From NCBI RefSeq assembly GCF_050436995.1, contig NC_134745.1, positions 3,038,001 through 3,102,000 of the forward strand: a stretch of DNA of 64,000 nt, written 5' to 3'. Below, one piece after another: positions 9,926 to 22,799 of this stretch. The DNA comes from Anticarsia gemmatalis (Eukaryota > Arthropoda > Insecta > Lepidoptera > Erebidae). Position numbers and translations under genes: made by a program. The notes beneath the pieces were generated by a model, which was not told the DNA's origin, made no database searches, and saw only the letters and a program-made list of their open reading frames with translations. How positions within the stretch are numbered: position 1 is the first letter of the stretch; every line of letters starts with the position of its first letter.

Positions 9926-12900
9926 GTGCACCCTGAACTCAACTCAACTCAACCTACATTGATATCATCGACGAAGCCCTTATTTTTCTTGATTTATATC
10001 ACCGAACTAATAAAAATACTCAGAAATAGCAACTTTACCACGTTCCAATACACAACTAGCTATTTTAATGAACACTTTACCGTCGCACTGCACGCGATCG
10101 ACTGTCATCAAGATAAATCACCTGCAATGGTACTTCTAAGCAATTAAATACTAAGTTATGAAAACAATAATTGCGATCGCTAGAAGTATGCGGATATGTA
10201 CAAAGTTATTGACGTCTAGTCAGTTATAAATTGCAGCAAATAAAAAGTCTTCCACGACAGTACAGCATGCATTTCAATTGAGTGGTTATAAATAGATTGA
10301 ATAAGCGCCACGTCGCTAATAATGTTGCTAAACTTGAGAAACAACTAAATAAAGAAGATCGTACTGCTAGAGCAAATTCACATACAGAGACTAAACAAGG
10401 CGTGTTGCTAAACGAAGATTTGTATGCATATGTACTTAGATGTTTACGACAACGCTTGCAGCCCACTGTTTACACGAGCCAATTAAGCTTCATTGGAAAA
10501 TTTTCGCCTTTAATAAGGAGCCTCAAATAGACGGTCGACAAAAATAAAAACATTAAACTGTGTCGGTATGTAACTAATTACCAAGTGTCGCTTTAATACA
10601 AGGTTGCATAACAGTTTAAACTGACAAAAACAAAATAATCTTATATTCAATTTCATGGGCTGTTTGTGATACACATGAGGACGTTTAAAACGTTTTAGTA
10701 AAAAGAAAATAGGTGAGTTGCGATATTATAAAAAATACTGCTTAAGATTGTACGATAATAAATGTAACAGAGTATGAGAATGCGGATAATGGAGCAAACG
10801 AGTATGCAAGCGTCATACATTGCTTAGACAATAAATAATCTTGGTTCTTACATGTTAACATTAGAACGCTCTATCTCAACATTATTTATAACGTTATAAT
10901 TAAAGCAACAGCAATGTTACAAATACTTGACATTATCGTCAACGATTCCATAATAGCCTCCTTGGCTTGGAAAGAACAAGCATTACATTGTAAGAATATT
11001 TCTTTAGAATCAGCACAAAGATCATTTACAGATGCCGATAAAACATTCTATTTTATATCAGAGTTATTTTTAACTGCTCGTCAAACTGTCAGTATAGAGA
11101 CTCCGATTTCCTAGTTATCTGAGATTCCATTCCGCATGGCAGACAGATATGACGGCAATAAACATTTATAGGCCATCTTACGAAATTGTATATTACAGAA
11201 TATATTTTGTATCACGAAAAACATTGGAGATATATTTATGCCGACGCCTACGAGAACGGACGGGGAAAACAATTTTACCGAGATCAATGTTCCTGTGATT
11301 CTGTGTTTTTTGGTGAGTCAAGATATGCACATAGGCTGAATGTGCGGCTAAATGTGGTCTGCCGTGAGTGGTTTTCTGTTAGGATATAATTAGAACAGGA
11401 TATAAATAGAAGTCTTGATGAGATCTTATTCAGTGCATGCTGGTCGCGTGGGTGTCGCGACCTTCAATTAGAAGAATCTGTGTGCTGAAATTACACCGGT
11501 CTGTGCCGGATCTCGTTAGACAATATTGAGACTCGCGTCAGTGCCGGATTGATGGGGCGCCAATGTACTCATCGCTACAATATATTGGCATTCAATTGAG
11601 AACGAATTCGCGAGAAACTAGAAAATTTGTGTTAATTAAAACAACAGGAAAAAAGGTGATTAGAGGCAGTTGTAGTCGTTAACACCTCGAATGCTAAGTA
11701 AAACACCACTTATCTCTTAACATTTTTATGTCAGTAGGTGAAATAGATAAAGGTGGTGAAAAGCAAACGCGCAAATTAGGTAAGATTGTATTATGTGCAT
11801 AAAAACAAAAGATAGTGGAAGATTGAACGTAATATGTTATTGGAAAGAAAGTGATGGCAGCAAATGAAGCAGACTCGTAAAGAGTGCAGTGAACTTTTTG
11901 CGCAGTGGCGCACCGAATACATCGGCCGATGATATAACCAGTCCAAGGGCATACGTTAAAACCTGTCGCATTGTTTTTAATTATAACCGGACGGTACCAG
12001 TAACGTGCCCACTTAACTCGCGATAGAATTAGTTACGACCCGAGCTAACTACCTTGGCTTCTGATTAATTTAATCTCATTTGCGTAATGACAATAACGTT
12101 CAAAGTTATTTATATATATTTTTTAGAGGATAATCAAAAGCCGCGAGTAATAAACACATAATCGAAGATTAACGTTTATCAATAACAATGATATCTTGTA
12201 ATCCTATTTATTTATACATCCGGCTATTAGCGGCACTTACGTAAACGTTAAAGTTTATCATCCAACAACGGACGATTATCAAAATACGAAAACAAAAAAA
12301 GAACTATGCAAAGGCAAAAAGGTGGGCAAACAGGTTTGTGTCGAACACGTAAACAGTTGAAACAGACGAGTTTATTTTAATTGTATTAGTGACATCATCT
12401 CTATTATAAAACGGGCTGTTTTGTATACACATGTGCGGTGGAACTGAGCGCCAAAACAACACAACACAGTTGAACGTAGCCACAATAGTAACGATCCTAG
12501 CGATAGATACGGGCATGTTTACGACCTGTATTATACTAATATGTGCATGAACTGTATTTGGGTTTTAATAGAGCGTTTGAGTGCATGTGGGTGCAAACTA
12601 GCTAGCTGTTTATTAAATAACTGTTCCATATATCGTGTAGTTATTAGACTAGGAGCTTACAGAGACTAAACATTGTGGGGACCGGTCGTACGATTAATGT
12701 AAACAGTTCTAATGAACTCTTTGCTCTCAAACACTTCTTATTTATCATAATCATCTGGTATGTTCCACACGTTAACGATTATAAAATTTGCCTTGCAGAC
12801 GCTAACGACATATTTATTGCATCTCAATTCTAGAGTATCAACACGGTACGTTTACTGACATAACATGTAAATGTAGGTGATAGCAATATAAACACAGATA

Positions 12901-13071
12901 GTGGTATGAAATGAGTATTAAGTAATCAAATGTTTGATAACGTTGATTCTAAGAATCATATTACTGTTTGAATGGTGAAACTCTAGAACGGTTTGAATTC
13001 AAAATGAAAATATCTTATGTCAGGAGTATAAAATTATCACCGGCTCGTGGAAGTCAGTAATTCATTAATAT
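9926..13071. other. bunched intron, no gene seen
   Basis: AT-rich DNA between the short-isoform promoter and the transposon at 13072. Short open frames occur on both strands (for example 10282-10530 plus, 10914-11114 plus) without codon bias, splice context or recognisable motifs. I see nothing else in it. Confidence 0.5.
13066..13071. repeat. Left target-site duplication TAATAT
   Basis: TAATAT directly abuts the left terminal repeat; the same six bases follow the right terminal repeat at 14077-14082. Confidence 0.7.
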
Positions 13072-14076
13072 CAGGGGCCGAAACAAGTTCCATGGTCGAA
13101 AATACTGATTTTACTGACCAAAAATTCAAAAATACTGACCAAATACTGACCATTTCCAAACCGTTTTTTTGGGTGAATGGTGTGAAATATAAAGCCAATG
13201 AAATATAAACCATCCCCATAGCCAACCAGCACCGCATTTTTATTGTGTTAAATGTCCAATAGACTCCAATAAACTCCGTTGAACACCAAAAACTCTAATA
13301 AACTTTCCGTCTTACGAATTTTCGATCAGGTCTTACGAATTTTCGATCAGCTCTTACGAATTTTCGATCAGATTTTACGAATTTTCGATCAGGTCTTACG
13401 AATTTTCGATCAGCTCTTACGAATTTTCGATCAGATTTTACGAATTTTCGATCAGGTCTTACGAATTTTCGATCAGGTCTTACGAATTTTCGATCAGCTC
13501 TTACGAATTTTCGATCAGATTTTACGAATTTTCGATCAGGTCTTACGGATTTTCGATCAGTTCTTACGAATTTTCGATCAGATTTTACGAATTTTCGATC
13601 AGTTCTTACGAATTTTCGATCAGAGTTTACGAATTTTCGATCAGGTCTTACGAATTTTCGATCAGGTCTTACGAGTTTTTGATCAGGTCGCGTGTCCCTG
13701 AATCCTGACGCGAGTTGAGAAGTTTTTACCCATCCCAAAAAAAAGTGCACAACACCGCTAAAGAAGTTTTCACTTCAAAAATGCTGATTTAAAAAAATAG
13801 TAAATTTTAGTTTGCTATTTTTTGAAGTCATGTGGTGTTTCAATATTTACGTAGATCATCCACATAATATAGAGTATCCAAAGCAGCCCTCAGATATAAT
13901 TAGGTACTGGACAAATCGAGAATGTATGATTGGCCAACAGCAAAGGAAAACCAAAACAAAAATTGAGTTTGGAAAAATACTGACAATACTGACCGATTTT
14001 TAAAAATACTGACTTTTACTGACCAGGTCCAAAAATACTGACTTCTACTGACTTTACTGACCTGTTTCGGCCCCTG
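13072..14076. mobile_element. Non-autonomous hAT-like DNA transposon, 1005 bp
   Basis: Terminal inverted repeats begin CAGGGGCCGAAACA at 13072 and are mirrored at 14063-14076, identical over 14 bp. The element is bracketed by a direct TAATAT at 13066-13071 and 14077-14082, a 6-bp target duplication. The CAGGGGC start is typical of hAT elements, most of which duplicate 8 bp; hAT6-type groups with 6 bp are described. Subterminal words of the AAAATACTGACTTTTACTGACC type occur at both ends in the same, not inverted, orientation. No transposase frame is present, so it must have been moved in trans. The middle is a 21-bp minisatellite. Confidence 0.75.
13312..13689. repeat. 21-bp minisatellite, 18 copies, inside the hAT-like element
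   Basis: The unit is TTACGAATTTTCGATCAGNNN with few mismatches over 18 copies. The last three bases vary in an ordered GTC, CTC, ATT cycle in the first half, which implies a 63-bp higher-order unit that was itself duplicated. Because 21 is divisible by three, open frames persist on both strands (LRIFDQ repeats on plus, RKFVRPD-like repeats on minus). These are by-products of the repeat, not proteins. Confidence 0.9.
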
Positions 14077-14082
14077 TAATAT
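14077..14082. repeat. Right target-site duplication TAATAT
   Basis: Matches the six bases just left of the element start at 13072. Confidence 0.7.
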
Positions 14083-17000
14083 GCATTAACTTGCAAAACG
14101 GGTTACCGATTTTCCAAAGAGCATTCGTAAAAGTGGTCGAGCGAGCATAATTCTCCACACATGGTTCACTTTAGGTTTTCACCTCTCCCTACTAACGTAT
14201 TCAAGCGCTTTCCTAATGAAATGAAGGGAAACACAACAACACTTTGTTTGCGATAGTCTTTAACATTTGTTTTGTAATTCAAACAGACTCTAACGCTATG
14301 AAGATGTTTCTACTTGTTTACATTTCTCTGGTGAAATGTAATGGTTCCTTTTATTTTGAAACCACGCGACTAGTATTGATAAAAACGAAAATAATATGTA
14401 ATACATATAATTGTGGTATGTTTTGTGCAAATACCAGTTACGGTGAACAACAATACCGGAATAACAATGGTGTATTTGTCGTTCGAAACTAAATTTAGAA
14501 TAATTGCGACTCAGAAATTCAAGTACTGCGAATAGAAAAAGGCGAATAATCAGCGAAGTTATTTGAAAAACATTTGTTTAAATATTCTTAAGATCGTATA
14601 TTATTTGTTTGGTGAAACATCGCGTTATACAACATATATACGATATTTACACAGTTGGAAACAATGGTCTATTAATATTCATGACACAATTCAAATAAGT
14701 GTATTTGTTTACTATCGATATGTGTAACTATATTCCTTGTTTTATTAGCCCGTGTTTAGTGTTGATATCTTATCTATATTGCGTGCAATTTCCGATGTGC
14801 AGCTAATTACATTAATTGCTTTCTTACCTCTTAATTGGTTACGTAATATAATGAATATTGTTCGATAATCAACATGGTACTACACCATCCTTGACCTGTG
14901 TTCTTTCAGTCCAGACGTCGTTATCGATTTCCTTATGGAATTTTAAAGGAGAACGGCAGGTTTGTATGAAGAATTCGTACAGCTTATAAAATGTCATGTT
15001 TAGGTTTACTTTTTGTTTAAATTGGTAGCTAATATGATAGACAAGCTTATTTTAAAATTATTATATTTTTAAAAGTTGGGAGGTAAAAGTTATGTCCATT
15101 TTAAGAAGCCCCGATAGTTCGCTAAATTGCTCAGATGCTGTCAAAACCACAATCCAAAACAACAGCAAATTAGCGGATGCGTAGACGTCAGAGTAACAGT
15201 GACGTCTCATGAGATTTTCTTTTTCTTTATTTGTCAACAAATATAAGCAATAGACCAAAAATTATTATTTAAATAAACAAATACTTTCTAATTAATCCGG
15301 ACTTCTAAAAATAATACTCCCAAATAAAAATAGTTGACTTAGTCCCCTTAATAAGTGGTACAAATTCTGTTACGAAACAACACAAACTTTAAGCTGTACG
15401 AAATCTGCCGATCTCCTTTATAAAATAATTCCAATGTGTATGTTTTAATGTAAACACGTATTGACGTAGCATGTTTTATCGCGTTGATAAGTTATAACAA
15501 ACAAGTGAAAATTGTTCCGTAGCGGTCAAACGAGCTCGTAATCAAGCCTGGTCGTTTGACCCCTCTGAGGTGATGTCATTGCAATACTCATCCCGTACGT
15601 TTATATCGAAGAAAAATAAACATCATATTTATAAATAAAAGGTAACATCAATAACATGAATAATACCAACCGGAAAATATATTTAAACCTGTTTGGATAA
15701 CTTATAGCCCGAGAGTCTCGTAAAGCTTAAAAATAATGTTCACAAAATCTAATCTATAAAAAGCAACTCTTCTGCAAATTGAATGTTAAGATATAAAAAC
15801 TGTTCAATGTTTACATTTTTAGATATAAAAAATCCTGATCAACACGCCAAGTAACAAACAGCAGATGTTAGTAACATTCGGAGGGTATTTTGAGCAAAAC
15901 ATGTTTATCAAAATGTTTGCAATCTGTTTAGCGTTTATCTACTAACATTGTATGATACGATATAAACGATAGATTGTTAAAGCTGGTAGATTTCCAAAGA
16001 TTTCATATTTTTCCAATACACAGATAATGCTTTAACATCGAGGTGTAAACAATAACAGATTAACAATATAAAGCTACGTAAACAAGGTTGCTAATTTCGA
16101 TAACACATTTCCAAAAATATTGCATGTCATTCGTTTTGTATCTTTGGCGCATAAAATGAAAAGAGTAATATTTTTCACTATACTTGGCTCTAGGAGCAGT
16201 TTCAGTCTCAGATTCAAATGTCTAAGCCATTTGGCAAATGGATACCAAAATAATAATGTTTGTGCTCTTGATAAATCTAGCGCTAGTGTAGTTAAACTTT
16301 GTGTGAAAGGTCAGGAAGTCGGTAATACAGCTTGTGCGTGACGATCAAGATTGGTAGCAAATCACAAGAGTGAGTGGTGACTTGGTGACAAGCATCCGTC
16401 AACAAATACGAGCGCAGACGCACATCGAGCCGCGGACGCGATGCGACAACGGCTTCATTACCGGGAGCAGGTTTATTTTCCAAGAAAACTTTTCTAGCGT
16501 TTCCTGGGTTCGTGATGCGATTCCGATCTGGCGCGTGCTCTCTCGGAGCCGCTCTTAGTTGCAAATTACTCGACGCTGGTTCACGTTATTGTCGGCACGC
16601 GACCGAATCGTGTGACCTCCTGACGTCTCCGGGTCTTTATCCAGTTGGTGGGCGTACACGAATCGGCCGCATAATCAAGGGAGCACGTGTCTCTCCAGCT
16701 CCGCGCCGGTGCCAGCTTTCCTTCCGTGTCTATTCTCGGCCGGCCGAGTCCCGTCGGGTCACGTTTGGCTCATGCAAATCACGTATACAACGAGGGAATT
16801 AGCATACGCTGGTGCTTGAAGCAAATAAAAATTTCCACACGCACCTCTGAACAAATAAACACCGTCTTCATAATACTTGCTAATGACATCTTGGAAACAC
16901 GACAAAAACTAACGGGGCGGTGTGCTGGTATATCACACGACGGCACAAAAAGTTGGTCGCGTCAATCATCACAGAGAAACTTAAAAGAGTAAAATGAATG

Positions 17001-19692
17001 TAAACGCTTGACCAGAATCAAAGAAATTTATGTTTGAACAGATGCGTGAAACCGGGTCAGTGGTGTAAGCTATGGCTGCTACACATCAATATGACTGTAC
17101 GCGTAAACATATCTAGTAGGGTGACGTAACGTTAGGCGTAGATATTACGAAAACCAGCGAGAACCAGTGTACCACAGAATCCGAAATTATATACAATCTG
17201 CAGGTGTACATTCATCGTGCGCCATGTAAGATGGCGTTCTTCAAGGTGGACCGGTTTAAATACTGGTCGTACCACGTCTGCTTGACGGTTGAGATGTTAA
17301 TATACTACTGTACCACTATACAACTATACATTATGCACAATACATTGTTGCTGAAATATAATACGAGTATGAACATTTAATTATTGTATACCTCCGATAA
17401 TTTCTATTGTACTAATACAATAACAAATAAATAATAATCAGGAATTATGTAAACTCAATTTAATCAAAGTGATTGCGAAAGGAAAAGTACGTGATATTTT
17501 GTCAGATCTGAAAGACACGTTATTAAGAAATGTTTCACGATTTACGTTAGATAGGGTTGATAAATAACACCAAAATAATATATACAGCGTCGAGTAATAA
17601 TAATCTATAGATTATCTGAGTGAACACGTGGTATGAACGTATGATTATTGAAAAACAAATCGATAAAAAGTTGTTCGACCGCACTAAATTTAGACTAGTA
17701 CGAACCGGAATAAGTAAGAGGCTATAAAGTAATAAGTGGTTATCGGCAACAAAGCCGTCCTCGATGTAAATAATATTCTAAGCAATATATTCGTGCGCGA
17801 TAACGACATCAAAGACATATATAGGAGTCAGGAGTAAGGAGAACATCGCGAGCGTGTTGTGGGGAGTGATAAAAATACTATGATGCGATGGTAGTGAGCA
17901 TTAGGGCTGGATTGGGGTCAATCGCTTGAGGCCATCTGCGTCGGCTAATTATAGACGATGTGAGACGCGTCCAATAGTGCACGACGATGAATCTCAATTG
18001 CGATCGCAGATGTACTTGGAAGTAGTGAAATCTGTTGCAAATGTTGTGCCCACTCGGTCACTGATTGCATTATAAAAGTAGAGGAAGAGTCTCGAACAAA
18101 AATAAACCTACTAACACAACAGAAGAATAATGCTATCGATGGTATTAGTGGGACTGAGATACGCATTGTCATGTTGTGAAGTGACTATTATGTAAGTTAC
18201 ACAAAATGTAGGACGTAATATTCGGAAGGCAGGAAACAAAAGGTTGCATTGTCTTGTAACCTACACCACAATGAAACCGACGCAGATGACTTGACAACAT
18301 CATGGCGGTTTTAGGAGGCTAGAAATAATTGAGACCTCTGACATTGTATCAACTAGTTTATAAGACTAGGACGTGTCAACTTTATGTAGGCACCACATCC
18401 AATTCATAAAACGACATAAAATATGGTCTCATGGTGTAATACGCTGCGGGGCAGAACGGGACGCGTTTCCTGGCCATTAAAAAAGGGAAGTCATTAGTGA
18501 TTCAAATGGTGACTCCGATCTAATAACGGTGTTATGCAGCTCAACCATTGCTATTATAAACACGGATAAACTCTCGGGAGATTGCATCTTTACGCAACTG
18601 CTGCGTGAAACGGAATAGTAATGGCACCTATTCAGTGTGTAACGTGAAAAACGATGATCATTTCAAAATTCCTTCAATATTATACGCAATGTGAGTTTAT
18701 CGTCATTACGTCGAACGCGATATCGGTCAATGGTTCTATCGACCGATATTTCTCGGAAGTTTTCGTTCAAGGAGAATGATTTATTGCATAAAATATTTAT
18801 TCGATATATCATCATCGTTCTATGCAGGTCTCTATTTGCAGAATGATCAAGAAGAAATAACTTTTAATTATACCAACTATCATAATATTAGAATTTGTGA
18901 GTTCATTGACTTGCAGGCTTTACGATGACAAGCTGATATCAGTAGTTGTGCTTTTTTTTTCGTATGTAATAGATAAAGGAATATGAAAGTTATCGCACAT
19001 TCGTGCCGTGGCTGGTCACGCGTGGTGTTTATCTGAATGCGGCGATTTACTGTTGAAAAGGGCCGCGGCGTCATCAAAGCCGGTTATAAAATGTTCTACG
19101 AATTACTAGGGTTGAGAGCATGCGGAACTAGCGCGGCCGACTGACACGGCACTTGCTGGATATCTTGGATTGCTACGCGACGTCTCGTAAAAAGTAATGA
19201 TCGTCAGCGTCAGATGGATTTCTAGCGACAAGCACTAAATACTAAGAAAGGAATGATAATTGGAACATACTAATGGTTTTTTGAACGGCACTTATGCTTC
19301 ACGACCGCGTCTTTATTAATAAAAATCGGAACATGGATAGCGTGGGAGACTCTTCTGCGACATTAATTTTGTATCGCTACTAATCGCATTAAGTCTCCTC
19401 GATCACCACTCTCAAGGCGATTAAGTTTCCCGTTTCCCTCGTAAAACGACAGTAATTCTAGAGGCGACTACCCGATAATTTCTGGTCCCAGTTTAGAAGA
19501 AGATTAAACAGTAACTAACTGGAAACAGGATGAAACTCTAGGAAACTAATAAGAATATTGTCAAAGAATGGACAACATCAACGAGCGCAGTAACTAAATA
19601 GTCCTTGGAAAAGTTAAGTAGACCTTCGAAGCTTTCTTTTAAAATTTAACTGAAATTCCACCAACATTAAATCGTTTAGCAGAATAATCTTT
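14083..19692. other. bunched intron, no gene seen
   Basis: AT-rich, with many short open frames but no coding signal. The exception in composition is the CpG-rich patch at 16380-16800. A 9-bp inverted repeat (ATATCGGTC...GACCGATAT) lies at about 18719-18748. Confidence 0.5.
16380..16800. promoter_or_regulatory. CpG-rich intronic patch with an octamer motif
   Basis: A block of raised GC and CpG in otherwise AT-rich intron, with open frames on both strands. It holds ATGCAAAT (16772-16779), the POU/Oct octamer, and two GGCCGG clusters. No strong minus-strand donor was found, so I do not call it another bunched first exon; an enhancer or unrecorded promoter is possible. Confidence 0.25.
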
Positions 19693-19973
19693 ACTAGCTG
19701 ACCCGCGCAACTTCGCTTGCGTTACATAAGCGTTAAAATTTTTCCCCGTTTTTGTAATAATGTAATATTTTTCACTGGTACTCTGCTCCTATTGGTAGTA
19801 GCGTGATGATATATAACCTATAACCTTCCTCGATAAATGGACTACCTAACACTGAAAGAATTTTTCAAATCGGACCAGTAGTTCCTGAGATTAGCGCGTT
19901 CAAACAAACAAACAAACAAACAAACAATCAAACAAACAAACAAACTCTTCAGCTTTATAATATTAGTATAGAT
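19693..19973 (+). repeat. Lepidopteran non-LTR retrotransposon 3' fragment
   Basis: Begins with an ACTAGCTGACCCGCGCAACTT motif and carries the words CGGACCAGTAGTTCCTGAGA and TTAGCGCGTTCAAACAAACA, then a (CAAA)n tract and TTATAATATTAGTATAGAT. This arrangement is a very common dispersed repeat in moths and butterflies, read as the 3' tail of an RTE/CR1-like LINE. The family name is from memory of its look, not from a search. Confidence 0.7.
19906..19944. repeat. (CAAA)n simple repeat
   Basis: Tandem CAAA units with one TCAA interruption, part of the 3' tail of the surrounding LINE fragment. Confidence 0.85.
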
Positions 19974-21030
19974 AATAATATTGCGAATGTTCCGGAAGGA
20001 TAAAAATTATCAGTCTATGGAGAGAAGAGGCAGGTTGACTGGGGTGGATTAATAGTTATGAAGAGAGATTAATGAATTCGCAACAAGTTTGACGATAAAT
20101 AGGATCAAAAAGGATTAAAACGACTGGCCGTAATAGATGCATTTAGCACATCAAGGCATTATAATAATATATGCGATGAGACTCGTGGTCGGTGTTTTAA
20201 TGATACGTTATTCAGTTTCCTTTATTAAAGTCAATTATGATAACTAGCGGCTAGTATAAAGGTGGATTTGGTTTAACAAGTCACGTAATCACTTTACCAA
20301 CGAAGGCATTATTTGAATCATGCCGCGTTACAATCTGTGGAAATCATAGTAATATCACGAAAGGAAAATTTCTACGGTCGCGCCGTTTATGAGACCTTAG
20401 TGGATTAGCTGTGTTTGGTTAGATTTGTCATGGAGTCTTATCTAAAGCGTGTTAAGGGCAACATCTAGTTTCTAGTCTGATAACAGAATGCTTCAAGATC
20501 AACATTTGCAGGTGCAAAATGAGACTGCTCTTTGGAAAGTTAGAATTGTCGGTCAATATTTTAAAGACAGTAATTTACGAGCTGTAGAATGGTTTATAAA
20601 TCTCATTGAAGCGTGTTTCACGAGTGGGGATTCGCGAGGGGTCACTGGTACATCAATAATAAGGTGAACGAATAAAAAGTAGTCGCGATAAGTGAACCGG
20701 TTCTAGTGACAGGTGCGTTTGCATTAGTGCAATCACGTTTTTGCTACATATGGGCTTAGGGAGTGCCGAGAGAATATCTTGTTGCTATCGAAGTTTTTCG
20801 CGATGACGGAATAAAATACATTCGCGTTTTCTATTTGTATTGTAGAAAATAACACGGACCTGCTGTAAAATATCTGGTGCCTGTTTGTTAGCAGTATTAT
20901 AGAGTAAAAAAGGCATTTAAAGGGGGTCCAGCATTATTCAAGAGCAAATTTTAATGTACTATTATTACGAAACCCTTGTCAGTATTGGGCACGCTTAGAT
21001 AATAATTTCAAAATATATTTAGGTACTCAC
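19974..21030. other. bunched intron, no gene seen
   Basis: AT-rich intron between the LINE fragment and the shared 52-nt exon. I see nothing in it beyond ordinary sequence. Confidence 0.5.
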
Positions 21031-21082
21031 CATAGCTTGCTCGATCTTATTGTCGATGGCCACCGCGCTTGTGCCCGATGCG
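21031..21082 (-). CDS. bun: bunched shared 52-nt exon (ASGTSAVAIDNKIEQAM)
   Basis: Acceptor TTACAG before 21082, strong donor GTGAGT after 21031. The exon supplies one base to a split codon and then 17 codons, ASGTSAVAIDNKIEQAM, followed in frame by DLVKSHLM of the last exon. Vertebrate TSC22D proteins have SGASVVAIDNKIEQAM at exactly this place, so the junction is certain. The final ATG sits in a strong context (GCTATGG once spliced) and could serve as the start codon for transcripts whose leaders have no AUG. All upstream alternative exons that enter this exon do so in phase 2. Confidence 0.95.
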
Positions 21083-22549
21083 CTGTAACAAAAATAATGC
21101 AATAAATAAACAAGTTTTTGTAACGTTACCAAGTATTTTTGTACAACAAGTTCAAGATTCCTTTGTAACAATTAATATCACAAAGAATATACGTTCAAAA
21201 TTTGATAGACTGAAATATAAATGTGACTAATTGAATCATCGAAAGGAAAATTTGCTAATTGTTTAAAACAAAGAAGTATGTAGGTAAATTAGTCATAGTT
21301 TTAAGTAGTACGGCGCCGTTTAACGCTTACACAAACGTTTTTTTACAAGAATACGCATTGAATAAATATGCATATTGTAGAATATTGCATTTATTAGTCA
21401 CAACATAATAAAATAGAGTAATCGACAAGGTTTCGGGATGCGGAAATCCAATACCATAATCGTGTAAGCATAATTCATTCACGCACGGATGCGCGCCCGT
21501 CCTGGCAAATACATGAATTTGCGCGAATAATGCGTACGTTTACATTTCCCATGTAACTGGGGGTTTCCGCAATATTATCGATTCGATATACGTTCGACGC
21601 CTTTGTCTCCACCTAAACCAAATTAGCACGGAGATTTATCGTTTACGTAAAAGTCAACTCTATTATATTATCGCCGTATTGGAATGCGAATATAAGTTGT
21701 GTTATCGAAACGCTTCCACGTTTTTAGAATGCTACAACAAATGTTCCGCGAAAAACAACCGCGGACGTTTGCAAGCGCATATTGGTGCAATCGTGAAGGT
21801 GGCGCAAGGGCGCACGATCGCTTAGAAAGATAATGCACATTCAATATGTAATTATTATCGCTGTAATAAATAAGTACGGGCCGGTAATTTTGAGAAAAGC
21901 TACCGTCGGTTGCACTGCGGATGATTACGCTAACGCCGAGCGCTGTGGATAAATATTGCAAAAGCTGCCTGCTGAACTGATCGGTATTTGTAACAACAAT
22001 AGGGAACAATGGAAGACTAAATTCTGGCGTGGTTTGTTGTACGTACCCTTTATGCTTCGCTTTAGTTATGTGGAAATTATAACAAGCTTGTGTGTATAAT
22101 TAACGAGATGGTAACGTAGAGCGACGTTATAAACAGCCAGTCTATCTATTGTGGATAAAAATGAAGAAATACGTCTTCGTTGGCCAGATGTGGACACTTG
22201 ACCTAGAAACCTCTATTGATCCGTTCAGACAGCCGGCCGCCGAGCCAGATTCGAGAAAAAGAACTTAATTTAAAACGATGTAACGTTACAAGTCAGCGAA
22301 CCATCGTCGAGGTCTAAAACCTCTCGTAGGTAACTGTAAATGCGAAATTGCATTTGAAACATAATTTTGTCATTACGGTGCAATCATTAGCGCAAATTGT
22401 ACGGTCAACAGCAAAACAATGGTGCGTTGCATTCAGCAACGTGTCACGAGGAGTGCACGCGGCCGGCTCCACGTGCAGCGCGAGAATGACGACACACTCT
22501 ACTTAGCAACTGGAGAGATACCATTACTACCCACGATTGCCGGACTTAC
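21083..22549. other. bunched intron, no gene seen
   Basis: AT-rich intron. A 113-codon frame at 21668-22009 on the minus strand has no splice context or recognisable motif and is taken as chance. Confidence 0.5.
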
Positions 22550-22790
22550 CCATTATGATCCAATCTCGCTGGTGTAATCGTCCGGTAGCTAGTATGTAGC
22601 ACGACGTACGACTGCGTACTTGACTTTCTCCGACGGATTCCGTGTCGCGTCAACGAGGTGAACAACACAACGCTAAAGTTGAAGCCATTCGACCGTTGAG
22701 GACCGCGTCGCGGATCGATTTCGACCGGTTCGCCACCGAGCTCTCCGATATAAAACAACGGCCGTGGACCACATGACCACCACCGCAACA
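22550..22790 (-). other. bun: Candidate bunched alternative leader exon
   Basis: A CpG-rich block ends at an excellent donor, AATGG then GTAAGT, at 22549. If spliced to 21082, the frame ending ...PARLDHNG joins in phase 2, as the coding alternatives do, and stays open for about 80 codons upstream. That frame has no ATG, so the exon is probably untranslated and translation would start at the ATG of the shared exon. The 5' boundary given is only a guess from composition. Confidence 0.45.
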
Positions 22791-22799
22791 ATGGACGGT

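Noticed and set aside
13279..13750. Open frames of 140 (plus) and 151 (minus) codons with LRIFDQ and RKFVRPD repeats
   Set aside because: They exist only because the 21-bp minisatellite unit is a multiple of three; no ATG start fits and the region is inside a transposon.
16292..16992. Several 90-100-codon frames on both strands
   Set aside because: They overlap each other in a CpG-rich patch, with no recognisable protein and no suitable donors.
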